Of a stretch of DNA of 47,186 nucleotides, positions 1 to 7,752 are shown in pieces. The stretch's first letter is position 1; every line of letters begins with the position of its first letter. The stretch spans positions 1 through 47,186 of the forward strand of contig BNBA01000033.1 in assembly GCA_014654535.1 (NCBI GenBank). The letters are read 5' to 3'. The notes beneath the pieces are model-generated. The model saw only the letters and a program-made list of their open reading frames with translations. It had not been told where the DNA came from and did no database searches. The position numbers were made by a program, and so were the translations under genes. The stretch comes from Xanthomonas boreopolis (GTDB lineage: Bacteria; Pseudomonadota; Gammaproteobacteria; Xanthomonadales; Xanthomonadaceae).

Positions 1-120
1 AGCGCGCCAGTGCCTTCAAGAACTGGCTGCACCACTACAACTGGCATCGGCCTCATGCCAGCCTTGGCTACAAACCGCCCATCTCCCGTATCCCACTGAA
101 CAACGTGCTGGGTTTACACA
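1..120 (+). mobile_element. IS481-family insertion sequence, right end only
   Basis: This is the terminal part of an insertion sequence that begins outside the window. It holds the last codons of a DDE transposase. Read from the kdgK side (minus strand, from position 120 leftward) its end is TGTGTAAACCCAG, and TGTG is how IS481-type ends usually begin. The adjacent GCTAGG (121-126, minus strand) fits the NCTAGN target preference described for IS481. The left end and the other target copy are not visible. Confidence 0.75.
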
Positions 121-125
121 CCTAG
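3..125 (+). CDS. IS481-family transposase, C-terminal fragment (partial)
   Basis: Reading frame 3 is open from the window edge and gives 40 residues ending in LGLHT. It contains the NWHRPHASLGYKPPISR signature found at the C-terminus of rve-type DDE transposases of IS481 (and related IS3) elements. The catalytic D, D and E lie upstream, outside the window. The TAG stop at 123-125 belongs to the target CTAG and not to the element, so the insertion site supplies the stop. The gene runs convergently into kdgK and the two stop codons overlap. Confidence 0.8.
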   Translation, partial: RASAFKNWLHHYNWHRPHASLGYKPPISRIPLNNVLGLHT

Positions 126-126
126 C
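121..126. repeat. Probable IS481 target site (NCTAGN)
   Basis: The plus strand reads CCTAGC, a CTAG palindrome with one flanking base on each side, directly next to the IS end. It supplies TAG on the plus strand (transposase stop, 123-125) and TAG on the minus strand (kdgK stop, 124-122). The second copy needed to prove a duplication lies outside the window. Confidence 0.6.
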
Positions 127-1144
127 GCCGCACGTCGTAGCGGCCTTCCCCGACCAGCGCCTGCACCTCGGCCACCGATACCGGGTTGAAATCGCCGGGA
201 ACCGAGTGTTTCAGGCAACCCGCGGCCAAGCCGAAGCGCACCGTCGCCTGCATGTCCCAGCCCTCGATCAGCCCGTGCAGGATGCCGGCCGCGAACGCAT
301 CGCCGCCGCCGATGCGGTCGACGATCGGGACCAGCTGTTCCTCCGGCGCCACGGCTTCGCCGCCGTCGCGCTGCAGCAGCATCGCCCCCAGCGCGTGGTG
401 GTCGACGTTGTGCGCGGTGCGCTGGGTGCAGGCCATCCAGCGCAGCTGCGGGAACGCCTCGAACGCCTGCCGCGCGGCGGCGCGCACGCGCTCGCGCGGA
501 TCGTCCTGCTCGAACCGCCCGCCCAGCACCACGCCGATGTCGCGATGGTCGGCGAACACGATGTCGGCGCAGGCGAACAGCTCGCGCAGGATCCCGGCCG
601 CGTCGCCGCCCCAGCGCTGCCACAGCTTGGGCCGGTAGTTGCCGTCGAACGACACGCGCACGCCCAGTTCGCGCGCGGTGCGGGCCGCCGCCAGCGTGGC
701 CTGCGCGACGTTGTCGCCCAGCGCCGGGCTGACGCCGGACAGGTGCAGCCAATGCGCGCCCTGCAGCAGGCCGCGCCAGTCGTAGCTGGCCGGGTCGGCC
801 AGCGCGAAGGCCGAGTCGGCGCGGTCGTAGACCACCTCGCTGGGCCGGTGGACCGCGCCGGTGGTCAGGAAGTACAGGCCCATGCGGCCCTCGGTGCGGC
901 GCACGTGCCGGGTATCGACGCCATGCCGGCGCAACTCGCCGGCGACGTAGGCGCCCAGCGGATTGTCGGCCACGGTGCTGGCCATCGACACGGCATGGCC
1001 GAAGTGCGCCAGCGACACGCCGACGTTGGCCTCGGCGCCACCGGCGTGGACTTCCAGGCTGGGCGTTTGCAGCAACAGCTGGTGGCCCGGGGCCCCCAGC
1101 CGCAGCAGCAGTTCGCCGAAACAGACGATGCGGTGCGGGGTCAT
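122..1144 (-). CDS. kdgK: 2-keto-3-deoxygluconate kinase
   Basis: A cytoplasmic PfkB-family sugar kinase of 340 residues, normal for KdgK. It phosphorylates 2-keto-3-deoxygluconate to KDPG, the last step shared by the pectin branch before the Entner-Doudoroff aldolase. Visible signatures are the substrate-loop AGGAEANVG (34-42), FDGNYRPKLW (166-175, typical of KDG kinases), and the PfkB motif DRIGGGDAFAAG (276-287), whose D282 should be the catalytic base. The ATG at 1144 follows GAGG on the minus strand. The gene diverges from the TonB-receptor operon and a putative operator lies 59 bp upstream (1203-1217). Its stop codon sits in the CTAG used by the neighbouring IS481 element. The length suggests the protein was not truncated, though the last residues could have been altered by the insertion. 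Confidence 0.93.
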   Translation of the reverse strand: MTPHRIVCFGELLLRLGAPGHQLLLQTPSLEVHAGGAEANVGVSLAHFGHAVSMASTVADNPLGAYVAGELRRHGVDTRHVRRTEGRMGLYFLTTGAVHRPSEVVYDRADSAFALADPASYDWRGLLQGAHWLHLSGVSPALGDNVAQATLAAARTARELGVRVSFDGNYRPKLWQRWGGDAAGILRELFACADIVFADHRDIGVVLGGRFEQDDPRERVRAAARQAFEAFPQLRWMACTQRTAHNVDHHALGAMLLQRDGGEAVAPEEQLVPIVDRIGGGDAFAAGILHGLIEGWDMQATVRFGLAAGCLKHSVPGDFNPVSVAEVQALVGEGRYDVRR

Positions 1145-1202
1145 GCGTTGCGTTTCCTCGTTGTCGGGGCGCGAAACGAGGTGGGGACCCGTCGCGAGTG
1201 AT

Positions 1203-1217
1203 TGGCCATCGGTGTCA
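1203..1217 (+). promoter_or_regulatory. Putative LacI-type operator upstream of kdgK
   Basis: The sequence is TGGCCATCGGTGTCA, which on the minus strand reads TGACACCG-ATGG-CCA. The same TGACACCG core occurs at 1361, 34817 and 41663, each time upstream of a pectin gene. On the minus strand a possible -10, TAGAAT (1222-1217), abuts the site, with a weak TTGCCG about 19 bp further upstream. The 1145-1433 intergenic region holds this site and the one at 1361; nothing else in it is recognisable. Confidence 0.6.
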
Positions 1218-1360
1218 TTCTATCCGCGCCCCTCCGGCGTCCGGCAAGCCCCCGCGGAAGGCATTGTCGCCGGGACTGTCGCGGGACAAGTCGCTGATTC
1301 GGGGGGATTTCCTGCTGCGCTGCAAGATGTGACCACGTTCTTCACCTGCTACCGTCGTTT

Positions 1361-1375
1361 TGACCAGCGGTGTCA
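1361..1375 (+). promoter_or_regulatory. Putative LacI-type operator upstream of the first TonB receptor
   Basis: TGACCAGCGGTGTCA matches the 1203 site at 13 of 15 positions in the same orientation. It ends 58 bases before the receptor ATG, about the same distance as the 1203 site from kdgK. A possible -35, TTGACC (1360-1365), overlaps it, but no good -10 was found at standard spacing. Confidence 0.6.
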
Positions 1376-1433
1376 TCCGCTGCAGACCAGCCTGGATATC
1401 AGCGTAGTTCATGTGCCCTTGGGAGGGGAGGAC

Positions 1434-4199
1434 ATGCAATCTCGTAGTCATCGCCGGAAGACACCGGTTACCTTGCTCGCGCTCTCGATCGGCCTGGCCC
1501 TGCAGGCCGGCCACGCTTTCGCCCAGGACGCCGCCACGCCGGCCGGCGCGGCGCCCGCGGCCCAGGATCCCACCGACCTCGACACCATCGTCGTGACCGG
1601 CTACCGCGCCAGCGTCGAGAAGGCGCTGGACATCAAGCGCGCCGAGAAGGGCATGGTCGACGCCATCGTGGCCGAGGACATCGCCAACTTCCCCGACCTC
1701 AACCTGGCCGAGTCGCTGCAGCGCATCCCCGGCGTGGTGATCACCCGCGATGCCGGCGAGGGCCGCAACATCTCGGTGCGCGGCCTGGGACCGGACTTCA
1801 CCCGCGTGCGCATCAACGGCATGGAGACGCTGACCACGGTGGGCGGTTCGGACCAGAGCGGCGGCTCCAACCGCAGCCGCGGCTTCGACTTCAACGTGTT
1901 CGCCTCGGACCTGTTCTCGCAGCTGATCGTGCGCAAGACCGCCTCGGCCGACGTCGAGGAAGGCTCGCTGGGCGCCACCGTCGACCTGCGCACCGCGCGC
2001 CCGTTCGACTACGACGGCTTCACCTTCGCCGCCAGCGGCCAGGCCAGCTACAACGACATGTCGCAGAAGGCCGACCCGCGCGTGGCCGCGCTTGTGGCCA
2101 ACACCTGGGCGGACGGCACCTTCGGCGGCCTGCTGTCGGTGGCCTACTCCGAGCGCCAGCTGCTCGAGGAAGGCAGCAACAGCGGGCGCTGGGCCAACGG
2201 CCCGGCCAACAACGGCTTCAACCCGTCCTCGCCGTTCTCGCAGGCCAACAGCGCGGAGGTGTTCAGCCCGCGCTTCCCGCGCTACACGCTGATGGAGCAC
2301 GACCAGAAGCGGCTGGGCGTCACCGGCTCGCTGCAGTGGAAGGTCAGCGACGACACCGAGCTCTCGCTGGACGCGCTGTACTCCAAGATCGACGCCAAGC
2401 GCACCGAGAAGTACATCGAGGCGATCAGCTTCAGCCGCGGCCGCTCGCAGAACGGCAAGCCGGAGATGATCGTCAAGGATGGCTATGTCGATCCGTCGAC
2501 CGGCGCGCTCCTGTACGGCGAGTTCGACAACGTCGACATCCGCTCCGAACAGCGCTACGACGAGTGGAACACCGTGTTCAAGCAGATCGGGCTCAGCGGC
2601 GAGCACCGCTTCAGCGACACGTTCAAGATCAACGGCCAGGTCGGCACCTCGAAGTCCAAGCACGAGAACCCGATCCAGACCACGGTCATCATGGACAAGT
2701 ACAACGTGGACGGCTACAGCTACGACTATCGTGGCGACAGCCGCTTCCCGGCGTTCGACTACGGCATCAGCCCCACCGACCCGAACGGCTGGACGCTGGC
2801 CGAGATCCGCCTGCGCCCGCAGTACGTCGACAACGACTTCGACACCGCCAGCCTGGACTTCGACTGGAACTTCGGCCCGAACTTCACCCTGAAGGGCGGC
2901 GTGCTGGCCAAGAACTACAAGTTCGGCACCAAGGAATTCCGGCGCGCCTCGGAGGTCACCGTGCCGAACTTCGCCGACGGCACCAAGACCGTGCCGGCGG
3001 GCTATACCGAGATCGCCACCCTGGAGGGCATCACCGGTTCTCCCAACAGCTGGGTGATCCCCGACCTGAACGCCATCGCCGATGCGCTGGACATCTACAG
3101 CAACAGCGGCACCTTCGCCCTGGCCGAGCGCGCGGTGAACACGCGCAGCGTGGAGGAGAAGGATCGCGGCGCCTGGTTGATGGGCGAGTTCTCCTTCGAC
3201 ATCGGCTCGATCCCGTTCTCCGGCAACCTGGGCGTGCGCTACGTCAAGACCAAGCAGTCCTCGACCGGCTACGCCACCGTCAGCGGCTCGCCGGTGAACA
3301 CGACGGTCGAGCGCGAGTACGACGACACCCTGCCCTCGCTGAACCTGGTCGCGGAGATCACGCCCGACTTCCTGGTCCGCTTCGGCGCGGCCAAGGTGAT
3401 GGCGCGCCCGGGCCTGGGCAGCCTGACCCCGGGCGTGACCGTCAACGTCTCCGGCGGCGCGCGCACCATCAGCGGCGGCAACCCGAACCTGGACCCGATC
3501 CGCGCCAAGACCGCCGACCTGGGCTTCGAGTGGTACTTCCAGGAAGGCGCGATGCTGGGGCTGGCGCTGTTCTACAAGGACATCGAGAGCTTCGTGCAGA
3601 CCGCGCGCACCGTGATGCCGTACTCGGCCAGCGGCCTGCCGCTGAGCCTGCTCGAGGGCACCGGCGCGGGCGCCAACGACGACTTCACCTTCAGCGTCCC
3701 GCTCAACACGCCCGGCGGCGACCTGAAGGGCGTGGAGGTCAACTACACCCAGCCCTTCACCTTCCTGCCGGGCAAGTGGAGCAACCTCGGCCTGCAGGTG
3801 AACTACACCTACGTCGATTCGAAGATCCAGTACCTGACCACCAGCGGCGCAAACTCGCTCAACACCGACCTGACCGGCCTGTCGAAGAACTCCTACAACG
3901 GCACGCTGTTCTACGAAGGCAAGAAGTTCAGCGGCCGCGTGTCCTACACCCACCGCGACAAGTACCTGACCCAGGTGCCCGCCACCGAGGCCGGCTTCGA
4001 CGTGCACGGCATGAGCGCGGTCAACACCGTCGACGCGTCGCTGAGCTGGAAGATCGACGACCGCATCGAGCTGAGCCTGGAGGGCATCAACCTCACCAAC
4101 GAGGCGTCCGACGAGTGGGTCGGCTCGGGATGGGAGCTGCCGCTGCAGTACAGCGAGACCGGCCGCCAGTACCTGCTGGGCTTCCGCTACAAGTTCTGA
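1434..4199 (+). CDS. TonB-dependent receptor, carbohydrate (CUT-locus) type
   Basis: A 921-residue outer-membrane receptor of the Xanthomonas/Caulobacter family (TIGR01782-like), expected to import pectin-derived oligosaccharides using TonB energy. The ATG at 1434 follows GGGAGGGGAG. A longer frame upstream has no signal peptide. The signal peptide covers about residues 1-35 and ends in AFA. The TonB box region is LDTIVVTGYRAS. The plug contains FPDLNLAESLQRIPGV and ISVRGLGPDFTRVRING, and the C-terminus is an aromatic beta-signal ending YKF. It is first in a run with a second paralogous receptor and pectin lyases and is preceded by a putative operator. The substrate is inferred from neighbours only. 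Confidence 0.9.
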   Translation: MQSRSHRRKTPVTLLALSIGLALQAGHAFAQDAATPAGAAPAAQDPTDLDTIVVTGYRASVEKALDIKRAEKGMVDAIVAEDIANFPDLNLAESLQRIPGVVITRDAGEGRNISVRGLGPDFTRVRINGMETLTTVGGSDQSGGSNRSRGFDFNVFASDLFSQLIVRKTASADVEEGSLGATVDLRTARPFDYDGFTFAASGQASYNDMSQKADPRVAALVANTWADGTFGGLLSVAYSERQLLEEGSNSGRWANGPANNGFNPSSPFSQANSAEVFSPRFPRYTLMEHDQKRLGVTGSLQWKVSDDTELSLDALYSKIDAKRTEKYIEAISFSRGRSQNGKPEMIVKDGYVDPSTGALLYGEFDNVDIRSEQRYDEWNTVFKQIGLSGEHRFSDTFKINGQVGTSKSKHENPIQTTVIMDKYNVDGYSYDYRGDSRFPAFDYGISPTDPNGWTLAEIRLRPQYVDNDFDTASLDFDWNFGPNFTLKGGVLAKNYKFGTKEFRRASEVTVPNFADGTKTVPAGYTEIATLEGITGSPNSWVIPDLNAIADALDIYSNSGTFALAERAVNTRSVEEKDRGAWLMGEFSFDIGSIPFSGNLGVRYVKTKQSSTGYATVSGSPVNTTVEREYDDTLPSLNLVAEITPDFLVRFGAAKVMARPGLGSLTPGVTVNVSGGARTISGGNPNLDPIRAKTADLGFEWYFQEGAMLGLALFYKDIESFVQTARTVMPYSASGLPLSLLEGTGAGANDDFTFSVPLNTPGGDLKGVEVNYTQPFTFLPGKWSNLGLQVNYTYVDSKIQYLTTSGANSLNTDLTGLSKNSYNGTLFYEGKKFSGRVSYTHRDKYLTQVPATEAGFDVHGMSAVNTVDASLSWKIDDRIELSLEGINLTNEASDEWVGSGWELPLQYSETGRQYLLGFRYKF

Positions 4200-4222
4200 G
4201 TACCGCTCCACGCGAGCCTTCC

Positions 4223-4249
4223 GTCCGCCGGCCCTGCGCGCCGGCGGAC
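4223..4249 (+). terminator. GC-rich hairpin between the two receptor genes
   Basis: GTCCGCCGGC (4223-4232) pairs perfectly with GCCGGCGGAC (4240-4249) across a 7-nt loop. No T-run follows, so it is more likely an mRNA-stabilising or attenuating hairpin than a full intrinsic terminator. Confidence 0.4.
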
Positions 4250-4381
4250 GCTCCGGCCGGCCGCGATGCGGCACGGCCCTTGCCGGACCTCTGTCCGGAT
4301 TTCATTGACATGCGCCAAGGCGGGCAACGCCCAGGGGGATGGAAGGGCCGGTCCGCCAGCGCGTCCTAGGGAGAGACATCG

Positions 4382-7300
4382 ATGACCGTATCCATGCCGC
4401 GCGCCCCCGTGCCCGCCGCGTTCACCCTGCTTTCGCTGTCCATCGCCGCGGCCCTGCAGCTGGCGGCCGCGCCTGCCACCGCCCAGGAGCCCGTGTCCAG
4501 GACCGAGCAGGAGGTGCAGGACCTCGACCGCGTCGAGGTCAAGGCCAGCTACCGCGAGAGCCTGCAGCAGTCGCTGGACGAGAAGCGCTACAGCGTCGAG
4601 CAGGTGGACGCGATCTTCGCCGAGGACATCGGCAAGTTCCCCGACCTCAACCTGGCCGAGTCGATGCAGCGCATCGCCGGCGTGGCGATCGACCGCGACG
4701 GCGGCGAGGGCAAGCAGATCTCGGTGCGCGGCCTGGGCTCGGACTTCACGCGCGTGCGCATCAACGGCCTGGAGGCGCTGGCCACCGCCGGCAGCGGCAC
4801 CGACGGCGTCAACCGCAGCCGCGGCTTCGACTTCAATACCTTCGCCTCCGAGCTGTTCAGCCGGGTCAAGATCAACAAGACCCAGTCGGCGCAGATGGAC
4901 GAGGGCTCGCTGGGCGCGACGGTCGACCTGCGCGGCTCGCGCCCGTTCGACTTCGACGGCTTCCAGGCCGCCGGCTCGGTGCAGTACGGCTACAACGACC
5001 TGTCCGAGAAGAAGGACCCGCGCGTGTCGGCGCTGGTCAGCAACATCTGGGCGGACGGGCGCATCGGCGCGCTGATGTCGGTGTCCTACAACAAGCGCCA
5101 CCTGCGCGAGGAAGGCTACAACCCGGTGCGCTGGGAGCACGGCAACTACCGCAACTCCAACCAGTCCACCGCCAGCAACAACGGCACCTACGGCTTCTGC
5201 AGCCCGGTCGGCTACGACCCGCAGACGCCGCGCAACCCGCTGTCCAACGAGACGCCGGCCGGGGTCGGCTCGGCCGCCAACCAGGCCCGCAACAACGGCT
5301 GGGGCAGCTACGGCATCGACGCCACCCATTGCGGCACCGGCATCGACCGCCCGGCCAACACGCCGGAGAACATCGAGGCCTACGAGACCGCCACCAACGC
5401 GTGGATCCCGCGCTATCCGCGCTACGTGCGCACCGAGCACGAGCTGGAGCGGCTGGGCGTGACCGGCTCGGTGCAGTTCAAGGTGAGCGACGACACCCGG
5501 CTCAACCTGGACATGCTGTACTCCAAGTTCGACAAGACGGTGCGCGAGGACTCGGTCGGCGCCAACCTGCACCGCACCGCCAACCTCGGCGGCAAGACCC
5601 AGATCGTGGTGCGCGAGGCGCAGGTCGACGACCAGAACCGGCTGGTGTACGGCGTGTTCGACAACGTCGATTTCCGCACCGAGTCGAGCATGATCGACGA
5701 GACCACCGAGTTCAAGCAGTTCAGCCTGGACCTGGAACACCGCTTCAACGACGCGGTGCGGCTCAACGCCGTCGTCGGGCACTCGCAGTCCGACTACGAG
5801 CGGCCGGTGTACTCGATGGTGAGCTTCGACAACACCAACCTCGACGGGTTCGTGCTGGACATGCGCAACGGCGGCGACTATCCGTCGATGACGTTCCCGT
5901 TCGACATGTCCAACCCCGGCAACTGGGCCTGGCTCGGCTACGGCGCGGTGCCGGTCAACGCCAACGGCACCGCGCGCGGCACCAACATCAGCGAGGTCCG
6001 GCTCAACCCGAGCTACGTCAACAACGCCTTCGACACGGCCAAGGTGGACCTGGAGTTCAACCTCAACCCGACCTTCACCCTCCGCTTCGGCGGGGCGTAC
6101 AAGAACTACGACATGGACACGCAGGAGTACCGGCACATCGCCTACGGCCGGCTCGCGCAGAGCCTGCCCGAGGGGGTGACGGTCGGCGATCTCAGCACCA
6201 CGCTCGGCGGCTTCGGCAGCAGCCTCGACGGCGTGCCCCGCAGCTGGCTGGTGCCGGACTTCGGCAAGGTCGCCGAATTGCTGAACATCTACTGCAACTG
6301 CGACACCGGCGTGCCCGGCGGCGACTACCGCCTGGCCGGCATCGGCCACTACGGCTCGTCCAACAACAACTTCGAGGTCAACGAGAAGAGCCTGGCCACG
6401 TACCTGCAGCTGGACTTCAACGCCGACTTCCTCGGCCGGCCGCTGCGCGGCAACCTCGGCGTGCGCTACGTGGACACGCAGATCACCGCCTCGGGCTACA
6501 CGCCCTGCCAGGCCAGCAGCGCGGAGAACCGCTCGGCCGCCTGCGAGCCGTTCTTCGGCGTGGCCAGCGCCACCGACGCGGCGGGCGACCGCTGGCTCGC
6601 GCGCAGCGCGGTCACCCACTCGTACAAGGACGTGCTGCCCTCGCTCAACCTGTCCTGGGACGTCGCCGATGACGTGGTGCTGCGCTTCGGCGCGGCCAAG
6701 ACGATGGCGCGCCCGACCCTGGCCTACCTGTCGCCGAGCATGAGCGGCGGCCCGACCCAGTACTTCGACGACGGCCGCTACTACTCGATCAACCTGGGCA
6801 ACCCCAAGCTCGACCCGTACCGTTCCACCAACTACGACCTCAGCGCGGAATGGTACTTCCGGCCGGGCTCGCTGGTGTCCGCCGCGGTGTTCTACAAGGA
6901 CATCGACAGCTACGTGCAGCGCACGCGCATGCTGACCACCTGGGAAGGGATGGGCTACTCGCTGGACCTGCTGCCGGTCGGCTTCACGCCGGACACGATC
7001 TTCAACGTGCAGAGCTACTTCAACACGCCCGGCGGCCCGCTCAAGGGCTTCGAGCTGACCTACCAGCAGGCCTTCGACTTCCTGCCCGGGTTCTGGCGCA
7101 ACTTCGGCATCCAGCTGAACTACACGCAGGTCGATTCCAAGATCAAGTACCTGTTCAGCACCGCGGGCAACGGCAACACCACCATCACCACCTCGGTGAC
7201 CGAGAAGGACCTGCTGAACCTGTCGCCGCACTCGTACAACGCCACGCTGTACTACGACGACGGCAAGTTCAGCGCGCGCGTGTCCACCAGCTACCGCGAC

Positions 7301-7570
7301 GGCTACATCAACAACATCCTCTCGCAGGAGGACGTGTGGGACCTGGACGGCAACAAGCTGGCCACGGCGGACGTGACCGGCAAGTACAGCGTCGAGAACG
7401 TGGACTTCAACATGTCCTACCGGGTCACCAAGAAGCTGACGGTCACCTTCGAGGCCACCAACCTGCTCGACACGGCCGACCGCCGCTACGTCGATTCCAC
7501 CCTGGAGCTGCCCGACAAGTACACCGTCACCGGGCGCCAGTACTACCTGGGAGCGCGCTACAAGTTCTGA
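4382..7570 (+). CDS. TonB-dependent receptor, carbohydrate (CUT-locus) type, paralogue of the preceding gene
   Basis: A 1062-residue outer-membrane receptor of the same family as the gene at 1434. The plug motif FPDLNLAESMQRIAGV and ISVRGLGSDFTRVRING nearly copy those of its neighbour, as does the C-terminal VTGRQYYLGARYKF. The signal peptide ends in TAQ (about residue 35) and is followed by the TonB-box-like LDRVEVKASY. Start at 4382 after AGGGAGAGAC; an in-frame ATG at 4394 would also give a usable signal peptide. It is about 140 residues longer than its neighbour, and part of the extra length is a cysteine-containing loop around residues 250-330. Two tandem receptors suggest uptake of two size or decoration classes of pectin fragment, or a duplication with divergence. 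Confidence 0.9.
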   Translation: MTVSMPRAPVPAAFTLLSLSIAAALQLAAAPATAQEPVSRTEQEVQDLDRVEVKASYRESLQQSLDEKRYSVEQVDAIFAEDIGKFPDLNLAESMQRIAGVAIDRDGGEGKQISVRGLGSDFTRVRINGLEALATAGSGTDGVNRSRGFDFNTFASELFSRVKINKTQSAQMDEGSLGATVDLRGSRPFDFDGFQAAGSVQYGYNDLSEKKDPRVSALVSNIWADGRIGALMSVSYNKRHLREEGYNPVRWEHGNYRNSNQSTASNNGTYGFCSPVGYDPQTPRNPLSNETPAGVGSAANQARNNGWGSYGIDATHCGTGIDRPANTPENIEAYETATNAWIPRYPRYVRTEHELERLGVTGSVQFKVSDDTRLNLDMLYSKFDKTVREDSVGANLHRTANLGGKTQIVVREAQVDDQNRLVYGVFDNVDFRTESSMIDETTEFKQFSLDLEHRFNDAVRLNAVVGHSQSDYERPVYSMVSFDNTNLDGFVLDMRNGGDYPSMTFPFDMSNPGNWAWLGYGAVPVNANGTARGTNISEVRLNPSYVNNAFDTAKVDLEFNLNPTFTLRFGGAYKNYDMDTQEYRHIAYGRLAQSLPEGVTVGDLSTTLGGFGSSLDGVPRSWLVPDFGKVAELLNIYCNCDTGVPGGDYRLAGIGHYGSSNNNFEVNEKSLATYLQLDFNADFLGRPLRGNLGVRYVDTQITASGYTPCQASSAENRSAACEPFFGVASATDAAGDRWLARSAVTHSYKDVLPSLNLSWDVADDVVLRFGAAKTMARPTLAYLSPSMSGGPTQYFDDGRYYSINLGNPKLDPYRSTNYDLSAEWYFRPGSLVSAAVFYKDIDSYVQRTRMLTTWEGMGYSLDLLPVGFTPDTIFNVQSYFNTPGGPLKGFELTYQQAFDFLPGFWRNFGIQLNYTQVDSKIKYLFSTAGNGNTTITTSVTEKDLLNLSPHSYNATLYYDDGKFSARVSTSYRDGYINNILSQEDVWDLDGNKLATADVTGKYSVENVDFNMSYRVTKKLTVTFEATNLLDTADRRYVDSTLELPDKYTVTGRQYYLGARYKF

Positions 7571-7681
7571 TCGACCCGCCGGCGCCATCCCTCGCTGCCG
7601 GAGCGGCGGGGTTGCGCCGGCGACGGCCGTCTCCGCACGGAGGCGGCTTGCGCGCCGGGACGCGGCGCGCAGGTACGGGGG

Positions 7682-7702
7682 CGCTCCACGGGACGTGGAG
7701 CG
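7682..7702 (+). other. Perfect 9-bp hairpin upstream of the PL1 gene
   Basis: CGCTCCACG (7682-7690) pairs with CGTGGAGCG (7694-7702) across GGA, 50 bases before the pectate lyase ATG. The surrounding 7571-7752 gap holds further GC-rich inverted repeats. It may act as a leader structure or 5' mRNA boundary. No T-run is present. Confidence 0.35.
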
Positions 7703-7752
7703 GAAGTCGCCTGGAGGCACGGTTCCGGCTCAACCATACTTCGGAGGGATTT

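Noticed and set aside
1215-4274. A 1019-codon open frame opposite the first TonB receptor, and similar long frames opposite other genes (for example 4187-7720 and 11949-16199 on the minus strand).
   Set aside because: These are frames kept open by high GC. They lack ribosome sites and signal peptides and have low-complexity arginine/alanine-rich products, while the plus-strand genes match known families.
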